64,000 nt of DNA from Duganella guangzhouensis. GTDB lineage: Bacteria; Pseudomonadota; Gammaproteobacteria; Burkholderiales; Burkholderiaceae_D. The translations under genes and the position numbers were made by a program. The stretch covers positions 186,001-250,000 of the forward strand of contig NZ_WKJK01000005.1 of the NCBI RefSeq assembly GCF_009674535.1, written 5' to 3'. The notes under the pieces are model-generated. The model made no database searches and was not told the DNA's origin. It saw nothing but the letters and a program-made list of their open reading frames with translations. Position 1 is the stretch's first letter. Every line of letters starts with the position of its first letter. Positions 25,099 through 33,219 of this stretch are shown here, one piece after another.

Positions 25099-25917
25099 AT
25101 GTTTATATCGACCGCTTTATTCGACACCGGCGCACTGCCGCGCGAAAGCGCCACCTGGACTTCGGCGCAACCACCGCGCCGCCAGGGCGTGTCGCTGGCA
25201 CTGGATGGCGTCAGCAAATCGTACGGCACGCGCAAGGTGCTGAAGGATGTGCAACTGGATCTGCAGCCAGGTGAATTCGTCGCCATCGTCGGCCGCAGCG
25301 GCTGCGGCAAAAGCACGCTGCTGCGCGCGATCGCCGGGCTGGAGACGGCAGAAGAGGGCAGCATCAAGGTCGGCACCGGCAGTCTGGCCGCCAGCATTCG
25401 CATCATGTTCCAGGAGGCGCGTCTGCTGCCGTGGAAGACGGTGCTGGAGAATGTCGCGATTGGCCTGCCACGTTCGTTGAACGCGGCGGCGGCCACGCTG
25501 GCCACGGTGGGGCTGGCCGAGCGTGCCGATGACTGGCCTTCGGAACTGTCCGGCGGCCAGCGTCAGCGCGTGGCACTGGCGCGCGCGCTGCTGCACGAGC
25601 CGCAGTTGCTGCTGCTGGATGAGCCGTTGGGCGCACTGGACGCGCTGACCCGCATCGAGATGCAGCAGATGATCGAAACCCTGTGGCTGCAACGCGGCTT
25701 CACCGCAGTGCTGGTCACGCACGATGTGCAGGAAGCGCTGGCATTGGCCGACCGCGTGGTGCTGATTGAAGAAGGGCGCATTACGCTGGATCTGAAGGTT
25801 GACCTGCCGCGTCCGCGCGCGCGTGGCAATGCCGGCTTTGCCGCGCTGGAGCAGCGCCTGCTGAGCCGCATCCTGAATCAAACTCCCGCCGATCCGGCCA
25901 TCGCGGCCGCCGCCTGA
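25099..25917 (+). CDS. ssuB: Sulfonate ABC transporter ATP-binding protein SsuB
   Basis: ATPase (272 aa) of the sulfonate importer. Walker A '[19 protein letters not shown]', signature '[16 protein letters not shown]', Walker B '[16 protein letters not shown]', H-loop '[14 protein letters not shown]'. The N-terminal 30 residues ahead of the ATPase fold are an extension rich in S/T/P. It closes the ssuEADCB operon, which has the E. coli-like order. Confidence 0.95.
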   Translation: MFISTALFDTGALPRESATWTSAQPPRRQGVSLALDGVSKSYGTRKVLKDVQLDLQPGEFVAIVGRSGCGKSTLLRAIAGLETAEEGSIKVGTGSLAASIRIMFQEARLLPWKTVLENVAIGLPRSLNAAAATLATVGLAERADDWPSELSGGQRQRVALARALLHEPQLLLLDEPLGALDALTRIEMQQMIETLWLQRGFTAVLVTHDVQEALALADRVVLIEEGRITLDLKVDLPRPRARGNAGFAALEQRLLSRILNQTPADPAIAAAA

Positions 25918-25923
25918 CCCGTC

Positions 25924-25952
25924 GGCCGGCTCCCCGGGAGGGTTAGCCGGCC
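25924..25952 (+). terminator. Strong hairpin after ssuB
   Basis: GGCCGGCT (25924-25931) pairs perfectly with AGCCGGCC (25945-25952), seven bases after the ssuB stop. A weak CCC/GGG pair lies in the loop. No T run follows, so termination may be Rho-assisted or the hairpin may protect the mRNA end. Confidence 0.5.
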
Positions 25953-26090
25953 GCACGTCTAAAGCCAGATACCACTTTGACATCGCTCCGTTATCATGAC
26001 GGCCAGCCGTATGATCGATTTTCTCGATAGTAAAGCGGTAAATTTTTCGTTTTACAACTTTAGATGTCGCGAGCATAATCGTCCTCACTC

Positions 26091-26104
26091 GAACAATCTT
26101 GTTC
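26091..26104. promoter_or_regulatory. GAACAA-TC-TTGTTC inverted repeat upstream of yceI
   Basis: Perfect 6-bp arms with a 2-bp centre, located 21 bases before the YceI start codon, in the leader or promoter. It could be an operator, or a small hairpin in the leader. No regulator is assigned. Confidence 0.35.
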
Positions 26105-26124
26105 CCCACTTTAGGAGTTGCTAA

Positions 26125-26691
26125 ATGAAAAAAATCGTTGCCTTGCTGATCGCCGCTGGTGTTTCCATGACCGCGTTTGCCGCGCCTGATACCTTTACCT
26201 CGGACGACAACCACACTTTCTCCAGCTTCAGCTACAGCCACTTCGGCTACTCGACTCAGCAAAGCCGCTTCAACAGCACCAAGGCCAAGATCACCCTGGA
26301 CCGCGCCGCCAAGACCGGTTCGGTAGAAGCCACCATCGACGCTAAATCGGTCGACACCGGCTCCAAGCTGTTCGATCAGCACATCCAGGGCGAAAACTTC
26401 CTGGACACCGCCAAGTTCCCGACCATCAGCTACAAGTCGACCAAAGTGAACTTTAACGGTGACGTGCCAGCCAGCGTGGAAGGCAATCTGACCGTGAAAG
26501 GCGTGACCAAGCCAGTGACCCTGACCATCACCAACTTCCACTGCGCGGATCACCCAATGGCCAAGAAACTGGCTTGCGGCGCCAACGCCACCGCCAAAAT
26601 CAAGCGCACCGAGTTCAACGCTGGCGCCTACGCACCTAACGTTGGCGACGAAGTGACCCTGAGCTTCGCCATCGAATCGCTGAAAGACTAA
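26125..26691 (+). CDS. YceI family periplasmic protein
   Basis: Secreted lipocalin-like beta-barrel protein (188 aa) that binds isoprenoid-type lipids in characterised homologues. Signal peptide MKKIVALLIAAGVSMTAFA. Family motifs: 'HTFSSFSYSHFGYSTQQSRF', 'DTGSKLFDQHIQGENFLDT', 'FPTISYKSTKV' and 'GNLTVKGVTKPVTLTI'. Ribosome site TTAGGAG. A monocistronic unit followed by a strong terminator. Confidence 0.95.
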   Translation: MKKIVALLIAAGVSMTAFAAPDTFTSDDNHTFSSFSYSHFGYSTQQSRFNSTKAKITLDRAAKTGSVEATIDAKSVDTGSKLFDQHIQGENFLDTAKFPTISYKSTKVNFNGDVPASVEGNLTVKGVTKPVTLTITNFHCADHPMAKKLACGANATAKIKRTEFNAGAYAPNVGDEVTLSFAIESLKD

Positions 26692-26710
26692 TACAGTCTA
26701 AGTAGGTAAA

Positions 26711-26742
26711 AAAACGGCGCGGTATGCTTACCGCGCCGTTTT
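26711..26742. terminator. Bidirectional intrinsic terminator between yceI and FUSC gene
   Basis: A 14-bp perfect stem (AAAACGGCGCGGTA / TACCGCGCCGTTTT) with TGCT loop lies 19 bases after the yceI stop. Its T and A runs make it work on both strands. The right half overlaps the last bases of the convergent FUSC coding region. Confidence 0.9.
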
Positions 26743-27741
26743 GCATTGGGCCGCCGTCCAGCGTGCGGCCACCAGGGCACACGCCAGTCCGATGGTGCTG
26801 CCCAGCGCCACATTGAGCAATCGCTCGCCACCTAGTAGCCACGGGCCGCCCGTCAACACCAGCGCCATCGCGGCGCAGGCGCAACGCAGGCCGAAGGCCA
26901 AACGGTAGGGGCGCACGCACACCAGTGTCAGCATGGTTGCCAGCGCAATCATCAGGCGTACCGGCAGCAGGTCGGGCAGTAGCACGCCGGCAAGTATGCC
27001 GAGGCAGACGCCACCGATGGCGCCCAGCACACGGTCGCTGAATTTCTGTCGGGCGCTGATCGCATTGCCCGTCACCACGCTGACGGCGGACCAGATCACC
27101 CATTGGCCATGATCGACATGACGCCACTCGACCAGCACGGCGGCGCAGGCAACCGCGCAGCCGACGGTCATGGTTTGTTCCAGCATGGCGCCGCGTTCGC
27201 TGGCGTCGGAGTGCTGGTGACGCAGTGCCAGCCGAGTGCCATTACCGGCTCGGATCTGTTCGGCCCAGGCCAGAAGTAGCACCGGCAGTGCCGCGATCAG
27301 CAGCATCGGCAGCATCGCCAGGCTGCGGCCAAGCAGCGCTTGTGGCGCTACGCCGGCCGCGCTTTCACATGCCAGATACAGCGTAGGAATAAATGTGAAG
27401 TTGCCGAGCGAGCGCAGCCCATTGCCACCGGCCGTCACCAGCACGGATGCCATTCCCAGCAGCACGATCGTCAGCACAAACAATAGCGGCTGCGCGCTGG
27501 CCAGCGTCAGCAGCACAAAGCCGGCGCAAATGGCCAGCGCATGCATCAGCACGCCGAGTGGCGCCAGATGCGAGCGGTCCAGCGCGATCAACATCGCCAC
27601 CGGCACGATGGCGGCGCTCAGCCATTCGGTATTGCCGGAGCTTGCCGCCAGCGCCAGCGGCACGCTCAATGCCAGCAGGGCGCGACCCAGCGCGCGGCCG
27701 TCCAGCACGCGTTGCAGCAGGGTGCCGGCGGCGTTGGACAT
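26728..27741 (-). CDS. FUSC family membrane protein
   Basis: Inner membrane protein (337 aa) related to aromatic acid/fusaric acid efflux proteins. It has two sets of hydrophobic helices (about 20-165 and 190-330) separated by a short basic loop ('RLALRHQHSDASERG'), and the FUSC repeat 'WVIWSAVSVVTGNAISARQK' with 'DRVLGAIGGVCLGI'. The long cytoplasmic domain of full AaeB proteins is absent. Its start overlaps the upstream isochorismatase-like stop by one base (TGATG), so the two are coupled. Confidence 0.85.
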   Translation of the reverse strand: MSNAAGTLLQRVLDGRALGRALLALSVPLALAASSGNTEWLSAAIVPVAMLIALDRSHLAPLGVLMHALAICAGFVLLTLASAQPLLFVLTIVLLGMASVLVTAGGNGLRSLGNFTFIPTLYLACESAAGVAPQALLGRSLAMLPMLLIAALPVLLLAWAEQIRAGNGTRLALRHQHSDASERGAMLEQTMTVGCAVACAAVLVEWRHVDHGQWVIWSAVSVVTGNAISARQKFSDRVLGAIGGVCLGILAGVLLPDLLPVRLMIALATMLTLVCVRPYRLAFGLRCACAAMALVLTGGPWLLGGERLLNVALGSTIGLACALVAARWTAAQCKTAR

Positions 27742-28319
27742 CAGTCCGCCAATGCCGCCAGCACGTCGGCCGATTGACGCACCAGACCCAGCCTCGGGAA
27801 AATGAAGTCCAGCGATGCCTGGTGGTGTTCGGCGGCCGAGCAGCTCATCGCATCCTCCGCCAGCACTAGCGAGTAGCCGTGTTCATATGCTGCGCGGGCG
27901 GTCGATTCGACGCCGATATTGGTCGAAATCCCGCCCAGCACGATGGTCTTGATGCCGCGCCGGCGCAGTTGCAGATCCAGCTCGGTGCCGTGGAAGGCGC
28001 TCCATTGGCGCTTGATGATTTTGATATCGCGTTCTTCGACGGCCAGTTCGGCGGGGAAATCCCACCAGTTGGCCGGAAGGCCGCCGGACAGCGACATTGG
28101 CGCATCCACCGGCTGGCTCAGCGCATCGGCAAAATCGGCGCTCCAGCCGACGCGCACCATTACCACCGGCGCGTTCACGGCGCGGAAGCGTTGCGCCACC
28201 TTGGCGGCGGTGGTGACAACCTGTGTAGCTGGTCGCGGCGCTTGGCCAAAGCCGAGAATGCCCTCCTGCAGATCGATCAGGACGAGGGCGGTGGTGTGGG
28301 GATCAAGTTTCAGTGTCAT
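27741..28319 (-). CDS. Isochorismatase-fold protein lacking the catalytic cysteine (YecD-like)
   Basis: Cysteine-hydrolase-fold protein (192 aa). The aspartate is present in '[12 protein letters not shown]' and the lysine in '[14 protein letters not shown]', but the position normally holding the nucleophile reads '[16 protein letters not shown]', with glycine in place of cysteine. The same substitution occurs in the E. coli YecD-type branch, so this is probably a subfamily trait. Function of that branch is unknown. It is divergently transcribed from a TetR regulator with twin operators between them and is coupled to the FUSC gene, suggesting a regulated stress or efflux unit. Confidence 0.88.
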   Translation of the reverse strand: MTLKLDPHTTALVLIDLQEGILGFGQAPRPATQVVTTAAKVAQRFRAVNAPVVMVRVGWSADFADALSQPVDAPMSLSGGLPANWWDFPAELAVEERDIKIIKRQWSAFHGTELDLQLRRRGIKTIVLGGISTNIGVESTARAAYEHGYSLVLAEDAMSCSAAEHHQASLDFIFPRLGLVRQSADVLAALAD

Positions 28320-28337
28320 AGTGGTTTTCCTGTATTA

Positions 28338-28376
28338 TGAGGGAATACTCACAAATATTATATGAGGATGGACTCA
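28338..28376. promoter_or_regulatory. Twin TetR-type operators
   Basis: Two copies of a 14-bp inverted repeat, TGAG-N6-CTCA, at 28338-28351 (TGAGGGAATACTCA) and 28363-28376 (TGAGGATGGACTCA), with both continuing ACA. Centres are 25 bp apart. They lie between the isochorismatase-like gene and the TetR gene, and the second overlaps the TetR start codon, so the regulator probably represses both genes. Confidence 0.7.
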
Positions 28377-28976
28377 CAAAAGTCAACGCCGAATGTTGGG
28401 GAGGTTAAGGCCCCCAGCCGCGCCCGTGGCCACGCGCGGGTTGCCGCGCTGCTGGAAGCCGCCAGCGCGGAATTTGCCGAAAAAGGTTATGACGCGACCA
28501 CCATGACGGCCATCGCGGCCCGCGCCAAGTCATCAATCGGCTCGCTGTACCAGTTCTTCCCGACCAAGGACAAGGTCGCGGGCGCGCTGATGGAGCAGTA
28601 CGTGACCGAGCTGGAAGCAGCATTCGAAGCACTGCGGCAGCAGGTGGGAACGCCGCAGTTGGCGGAGCGGCTGACGACCTTGTTCGTCACCTTCCGCGCC
28701 ACACATCCAGCCTTCGTTGTGCTGGCCGAGACACCGGCCGTACTAGCGGTGGGCGGCAGCGGGGTGCGTGAACGGATGCGCAGCGGCGTGGCCTCGATTC
28801 TGACCGCGATTGCACCGCAGCTGCCGGAGCAAGAAGCCGTGCTGCGCGCGACCGTGGTGCAGCACCTGATGAAAGCGGCCGTCGCACTCAGCTACGACGC
28901 CAGCGTCAGCGAGCCGAAGGCGGCCATGCTGGAACTACAGCGCATAGTGCGGGCTTACCTTGAGGAGCTAGCCTAG
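28362..28976 (+). CDS. TetR/AcrR family transcriptional regulator
   Basis: Repressor (204 aa). Residues 25-75 form the TetR helix-turn-helix ('ALLEAASAEFAEKGYDATTM', 'AARAKSSIGSLYQFFPTKDK'). The rest is the ligand-binding helical domain. Start is ATG 28362 or ATG 28368, the second beginning inside the operator copy. No clear Shine-Dalgarno precedes either; the mRNA may be leaderless or the operator may have replaced it. Likely controls the divergent isochorismatase-like/FUSC pair and itself. Confidence 0.92.
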   Translation: MRMDSQKSTPNVGEVKAPSRARGHARVAALLEAASAEFAEKGYDATTMTAIAARAKSSIGSLYQFFPTKDKVAGALMEQYVTELEAAFEALRQQVGTPQLAERLTTLFVTFRATHPAFVVLAETPAVLAVGGSGVRERMRSGVASILTAIAPQLPEQEAVLRATVVQHLMKAAVALSYDASVSEPKAAMLELQRIVRAYLEELA

Positions 28977-29050
28977 CTATTGGTTCACCGATGACCATTT
29001 GATGACCTACCTGATTTCCCATGGCTTTAAATATAAAGGATGCACTTCTC

Positions 29051-29569
29051 ATGAATCACGCACTCACGATTTCCGTGCCACACCTTCACACAGAACGGCT
29101 TACGCTTCGGGAATATCGGGTTGAAGATTTCGATTTATTTGCAGACCATTTGTCGAATCCTGAAAGTTCCGCTCACTTAGGTTCGGCAGACCGCCAGACC
29201 GCTTGGCGTATCTTTAGCTCGCATGCTGGATTATGGATGCTGCACGGTGCTGGCTGGTGGTCAATAGAGGATAGGCAGACCGGGCAGCTAGTTGGCTGCG
29301 TGGGCGCTTTCTTTCGCTCCGACGCAACAGTAATGGAGCTGGGATGGAATACCTACAGAGCATTCTGGGGGAAAGGAATTGCGAACGAAGCGGCGGCGGC
29401 AGTTTTGAATTATGCGTTTGAGGTTCGACGCGAGTCGATGGTTCGGGCACTCGTCGCTCCTGGGAATGACTCATCGCTGCGTGTTGCCATGCGCCTGGGA
29501 ATGAGCTACGAAAGGGCGACTGAACTGAACGGCAAGGCAATCAATAGTTATATGCGGAAGCGTACGTGA
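29051..29569 (+). CDS. GNAT family N-acetyltransferase (RimJ/RimL-like)
   Basis: Acetyl-CoA-dependent N-acetyltransferase (172 aa). 'LHTERLTLREYRVEDFDLF' is the typical start of the RimJ/RimL branch. The acetyl-CoA loop corresponds to 'YRAFWGKGIANEAAAAVL', and 'NDSSLRVAMRLGMSYE' is the last conserved motif. ATG 29051 (MNHALTISV) has AGGA ten bases upstream; the frame from 29021 lacks this. Substrate unknown. Confidence 0.9.
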   Translation: MNHALTISVPHLHTERLTLREYRVEDFDLFADHLSNPESSAHLGSADRQTAWRIFSSHAGLWMLHGAGWWSIEDRQTGQLVGCVGAFFRSDATVMELGWNTYRAFWGKGIANEAAAAVLNYAFEVRRESMVRALVAPGNDSSLRVAMRLGMSYERATELNGKAINSYMRKRT

Positions 29570-29612
29570 AGCGGCGGTGCGGCGCCTATCCGGCCACGCC
29601 ACGAGGTAGGAC

Positions 29613-29663
29613 TATCGAGGTATTGAGCTAATCGTCTGCCTGCTTTAAGCTGTTGTCTTTTAG
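29613..29663 (+). promoter_or_regulatory. Promoter element shared with the orphan response regulator (copy 1)
   Basis: A 50-bp stretch starting TATCGAGGTATTGAGCT and ending near TGTTGTCTTTTAG lies 19 bases before the histidine kinase start. A clearly related stretch lies in the same orientation relative to transcription upstream of the response regulator at 44616 (window positions 44700 down to 44650). The first 17 bases are identical, and about 39 of 52 match overall by eye. Probably a shared promoter/operator. Confidence 0.6.
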
Positions 29664-29681
29664 GTATCGCAGACTTTAAAC

Positions 29682-32600
29682 ATGGGTTCATCCTGGGATA
29701 GGTTGTCGGTTACTCCGCAGCCTGGGCGGCAAGGTCGCGCCTGGTGGATGGCGGCGTTGCTCGCCATCGCCTGTCCCGTATGGTCTGTCGCATCGGCCAG
29801 CGATCCGTTGCCGTTCTGGCGCTCCAGCCTGTCGCACCAGGCATGGACCAAGCGGGACGGCGCACCGTCCAATCCCCGCGCAGTGGTGCAGGACAGCACC
29901 GGCATGTTATGGTTTGGCGCTGCCGACGGCCTGTTCCGATTTGATGGCGTACAGTTCGAGCGCGTCGAGACTATTGGCGGCAACAAGCTGCTGTCGTCCA
30001 ATGTCAGCGCGCTGGCCGTGTCCGGCGATACATTGTGGGTGGGCTATACCTTTGGCGGCATCAGCGTATTCCGGCATGGCGCGGTACAGCACTACGGCGA
30101 AGCGGAGGGCGTTCCGCCCAGCGGCATCACGCAATTTGGTTTGACCGCCGATGGCACGCGCTGGTTTTCCAGTGCATCCGGCATCCATTGGCTCGACGGT
30201 GCCCGGTGGCGGCGGGTAACGCCTGCCGATGGTTTGCCGGATGGCGATCAACCCAACTTCAATGTCTTGCACGATGGCAGCCTGCTGGTCACCCAACTCG
30301 CCGGCCTGTATCGCAGCGTGCCCGGCACGCATAGCTTCCGCAAAGTTGAAGGGACGGGCAGCATGCAGCCCAGTCAGGTGGGCCCCGATGGCACGGTGAT
30401 CGTGATCAAATTCGGAGAAACGCTCAATCTCTTCGACCCAGTCTCCGAAACCTCGAAGCCGCTGCGCTTGCCTGAAACCGGCGTCATGCCCTATAGCGTC
30501 CATCGGGATCGCCGCAACGCGTGGTGGATCGGCCTTGGGGACGGCATGCGCGTTTACACCCCCGACTTCAAACTGAAGAAGCAACTGCTGGCGCCGTTCG
30601 GTTTCAGCGCCGTGCGCGTCTTCAGAGCACCATTTGATGATCGTGAAGGCAATCTCTGGTTCATGACCGAGAATGGCGTGGACCGGATACGCGAGAGCCG
30701 TTTGTCGGTGCAAGACATGCCGACTGGCAGCACCGATTTCAGCATCACGGCCGGCCCCGATGGCGAGGTCTGGATTAGCAGCCATTCGTCATTGGACCCG
30801 ATCTCGCCCCCGACCTTCGCCATCGCCGCCGACGGCCATCGCATTCCGAGCAGTATGGAGTCCGCCACCGCCGGCACGCTCGCCGCCGACGGCAGCCTGT
30901 GGTTTGCCAACGTGCACGCGGTGTGGAACCGGCGCGGTGACAAGGTACAGCGCTGGCCGCTGCCACCCGAGCTGATACAACAGCCGGCACAGGCGGTGGC
31001 GATGGCGGACGACGGACGGCTGTGGGTTTCGATCGCGCGGCGCGGCGTCTATACCATCAAGGACGGTGCCTGGCAGGCCGGCGGTGGCCATGCCGCGTTG
31101 GCCACGCGCACCGCGAATGCGCTGCATGCCGACGCTGATGGGCGGATCTGGTTCGGCTACCCCGGCAATCTCATCGCCATGCTGCAGAATGGCAGTATCC
31201 AACAGTTTGGTCCCGACGACGGCCTGGCGGTCGGCAACGTGCTGACCATGTTCAGCCGCCGTGGCACACTGTGGGTCGGCGGCGACCAAGGGCTGGCGCG
31301 CTTGCACCAGGGACGCTTCGTCACACTGAGCGACAGTGCTGGCCGGCCCTTTGTCGGCGTCTCCGGCATCGTGCAGACGGCGGCCGGCGAGCTATGGCTG
31401 CAAGGCGTCGACGGCCTGTTCCGAATCGACGCCGCCAACCTGGCTGCCGTGCTGCGCGGCGGCCAGTCGCGGGTCGCCGCAGAGCGGTTCGACCACCTCG
31501 ATGGCCATGCGGGCGCGGCCAGCCAGGTGCGTCCGCTTGATACGCTGATCGAGGCTGGCGATGGCCGTTTGTGGTACGCGACCTCCGCCAGTGTGGGCGT
31601 GATCGATCCGCGTCAGATCCCCCGCAACCCGGTACGGCCAACGCCGCTGATTACCTGGCTCAACACGGATAGCCAGCGCTACCGCGCCGTCAATGGCCTG
31701 GGCCTGCCCAAACATACCCACAATCTGCGGATCGACTTCACCGCCGCCGTGCTCTCAGTCCCGGAGCGGGCGCGTTTCCGCACCCGCTTGATCGGACAGG
31801 ACCACGAATGGCGTGACGCAGGCGCGCTGCGCCAGGCGTTCTACACCAACCTCGGTCCCGGTGACTACCGCTTCGAAGTGATGGCCTCCAACGAGGATGG
31901 GCTGGCGAGCATTGCTCCCGCGAGCCTGTCCTTCAGTATCGAACCGGAATTTTATCAAACCACCTGGTTCAAACTGGCGTGCGCGGCAATGATAGCGGGC
32001 GGCTTGTATTGGCTGTATTTACGGCGCATGAGGCAAATGACCGCCAGCGTGATCGAGCGCATCAACGCACGCCTGGAAGAGCGCGAACGCATCGCGCGCA
32101 CACTGCACGACACCTTCCTGCAAAGCGTGCAAGCGCTGATCTTTCGTTTTCAAGGCATCAAGGCGGCGTTGCCCCGAAATGATTTAGTCCAGCAGCAAAT
32201 CGATGCCGCGCTCGACGCCGCCGATGCGGTGCTCGACGAGGGCCGTGACCAGTTGATGGACCTGCGCGTGAATCGCGCCTGCAGCGGCGATCTGGCGCCG
32301 ACGCTGAGCGCGGTGTGCGGCGCAGCCGGCGCGCACCATGGCGTGCTGTTCTCGCTGCGGGAGCAGGGCACCCGACGCGCGCTGAAAGCCGAGGCCCAGG
32401 ATGAGTTGTACGCCATCGCCAAGGAAGCGGTATTGAATGCGATGCGCCATTCCGGCAGCAACGCGGTAGTGGCCGAGCTATCGTATGACGCAGCCAGCTT
32501 CACCTTGCTGATCCGCGACCAAGGCAAGGGGCTCGATGATGCGGTGCGAAAGACCGGTCGGCGCGAGCGCCACTGGGGCTTGGTCGGAATGCGGGAGCGC

Positions 32601-32696
32601 GCCGCCCGCATTGGTGGCCAACTGCAGATTCATAGCGCACCTAGTGATGGGACCTCCGTCATGGTGACGCTACCCGCCAGCCTGGCCTACTGTTAA
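29682..32696 (+). CDS. Propeller-type sensor histidine kinase (Reg_prop, Y_Y_Y, HisKA_3)
   Basis: Large membrane sensor kinase (1004 aa). An N-terminal signal/anchor is followed by a periplasmic two-component-regulator beta-propeller with repeated tryptophan-glycine strands ('LWFGAADGLFRFDG', 'LWVGYTFGGISVF', 'LWVGGDQGLARL', 'LWLQGVDGLFRI'). Then come a Y_Y_Y domain (about 690-755), one membrane helix (about 762-780) and a HisKA_3 dimerisation domain with phospho-acceptor H809 ('RIARTLHDTFLQ'). The ATPase domain follows ('NAMRHSGSNAVV', 'DQGKGLDD', 'WGLVGMRERAARIGG'). HisKA_3 kinases act on LuxR/NarL regulators, but none is adjacent; a shared upstream element points to the regulator at 43981. 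No obvious ribosome site. Confidence 0.92.
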   Translation: MGSSWDRLSVTPQPGRQGRAWWMAALLAIACPVWSVASASDPLPFWRSSLSHQAWTKRDGAPSNPRAVVQDSTGMLWFGAADGLFRFDGVQFERVETIGGNKLLSSNVSALAVSGDTLWVGYTFGGISVFRHGAVQHYGEAEGVPPSGITQFGLTADGTRWFSSASGIHWLDGARWRRVTPADGLPDGDQPNFNVLHDGSLLVTQLAGLYRSVPGTHSFRKVEGTGSMQPSQVGPDGTVIVIKFGETLNLFDPVSETSKPLRLPETGVMPYSVHRDRRNAWWIGLGDGMRVYTPDFKLKKQLLAPFGFSAVRVFRAPFDDREGNLWFMTENGVDRIRESRLSVQDMPTGSTDFSITAGPDGEVWISSHSSLDPISPPTFAIAADGHRIPSSMESATAGTLAADGSLWFANVHAVWNRRGDKVQRWPLPPELIQQPAQAVAMADDGRLWVSIARRGVYTIKDGAWQAGGGHAALATRTANALHADADGRIWFGYPGNLIAMLQNGSIQQFGPDDGLAVGNVLTMFSRRGTLWVGGDQGLARLHQGRFVTLSDSAGRPFVGVSGIVQTAAGELWLQGVDGLFRIDAANLAAVLRGGQSRVAAERFDHLDGHAGAASQVRPLDTLIEAGDGRLWYATSASVGVIDPRQIPRNPVRPTPLITWLNTDSQRYRAVNGLGLPKHTHNLRIDFTAAVLSVPERARFRTRLIGQDHEWRDAGALRQAFYTNLGPGDYRFEVMASNEDGLASIAPASLSFSIEPEFYQTTWFKLACAAMIAGGLYWLYLRRMRQMTASVIERINARLEERERIARTLHDTFLQSVQALIFRFQGIKAALPRNDLVQQQIDAALDAADAVLDEGRDQLMDLRVNRACSGDLAPTLSAVCGAAGAHHGVLFSLREQGTRRALKAEAQDELYAIAKEAVLNAMRHSGSNAVVAELSYDAASFTLLIRDQGKGLDDAVRKTGRRERHWGLVGMRERAARIGGQLQIHSAPSDGTSVMVTLPASLAYC

Positions 32697-32909
32697 GCGG
32701 AGCAGGTTCGTTATTGACGATATTATTCCCCACTCCAGCTTGGTATTAAGAAGTACCTCTTCCATTAAAATCACGACTGCATTTAGATGGAAACTAAAGG
32801 GCCAAGTTCCATGCAATATAGAACTCAGCCCTTGGCTGGCTAGCAAACCAAACCGTCCAACTATTGGAAGCAGTTCAAATCCACAGGCCGTTATAAATTC
32901 AGTAGCGAG

Positions 32910-33038
32910 TTACTTTGGTTTGCAAGGTGCCCATGGTGCAGGGTTGTCAGCAGAGCAGTCGAATGCCATCACAGGCGTAGCAGAAACAACAAAGCCTACA
33001 GCCATGAAGGCGGCAATCAGTTTGATAATTTTAGCCAT
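32910..33038 (-). CDS. 42-residue secreted mini-peptide precursor
   Basis: A short frame on the minus strand, too small for usual ORF calling. ATG 33038 has GGAAAG six bases upstream, and TAA is at 32910-32912. Residues 1-25 (MAKIIKLIAAFMAVGFVVSA + TPVMA) are a textbook signal peptide with an AXA-type cleavage site. The predicted mature peptide is 17 residues, FDCSADNPAPWAPCKPK, with two cysteines able to form a loop and three PxP/PW turns. It stands alone between the histidine kinase and the Sel1 gene, facing away from the latter. It could be a signalling, bacteriocin-like or metal-binding peptide; I do not recognise a family. Confidence 0.6.
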   Translation of the reverse strand: MAKIIKLIAAFMAVGFVVSATPVMAFDCSADNPAPWAPCKPK

Positions 33039-33219
33039 TGTTCGCTTTCCGGTTGAGATTAAAGAAGTCACCAATTTTTGAAATTAAAAAGGCAACATTT
33101 GAATGATATTCAAAATTCTACCGTCGCACAAATTGTTTTTAAAAAATTAATAAAGTGATTTCTTGGAAAAGATTGGTAGTGGTATTTACTGTAAAGTAGA
33201 GAGTAAATTGGAGCTTGCC

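Noticed and set aside
32740..33081. 113-codon plus-strand frame
   Set aside because: No ribosome site or domain; the opposite strand of the same stretch encodes the far better-formed secreted peptide.
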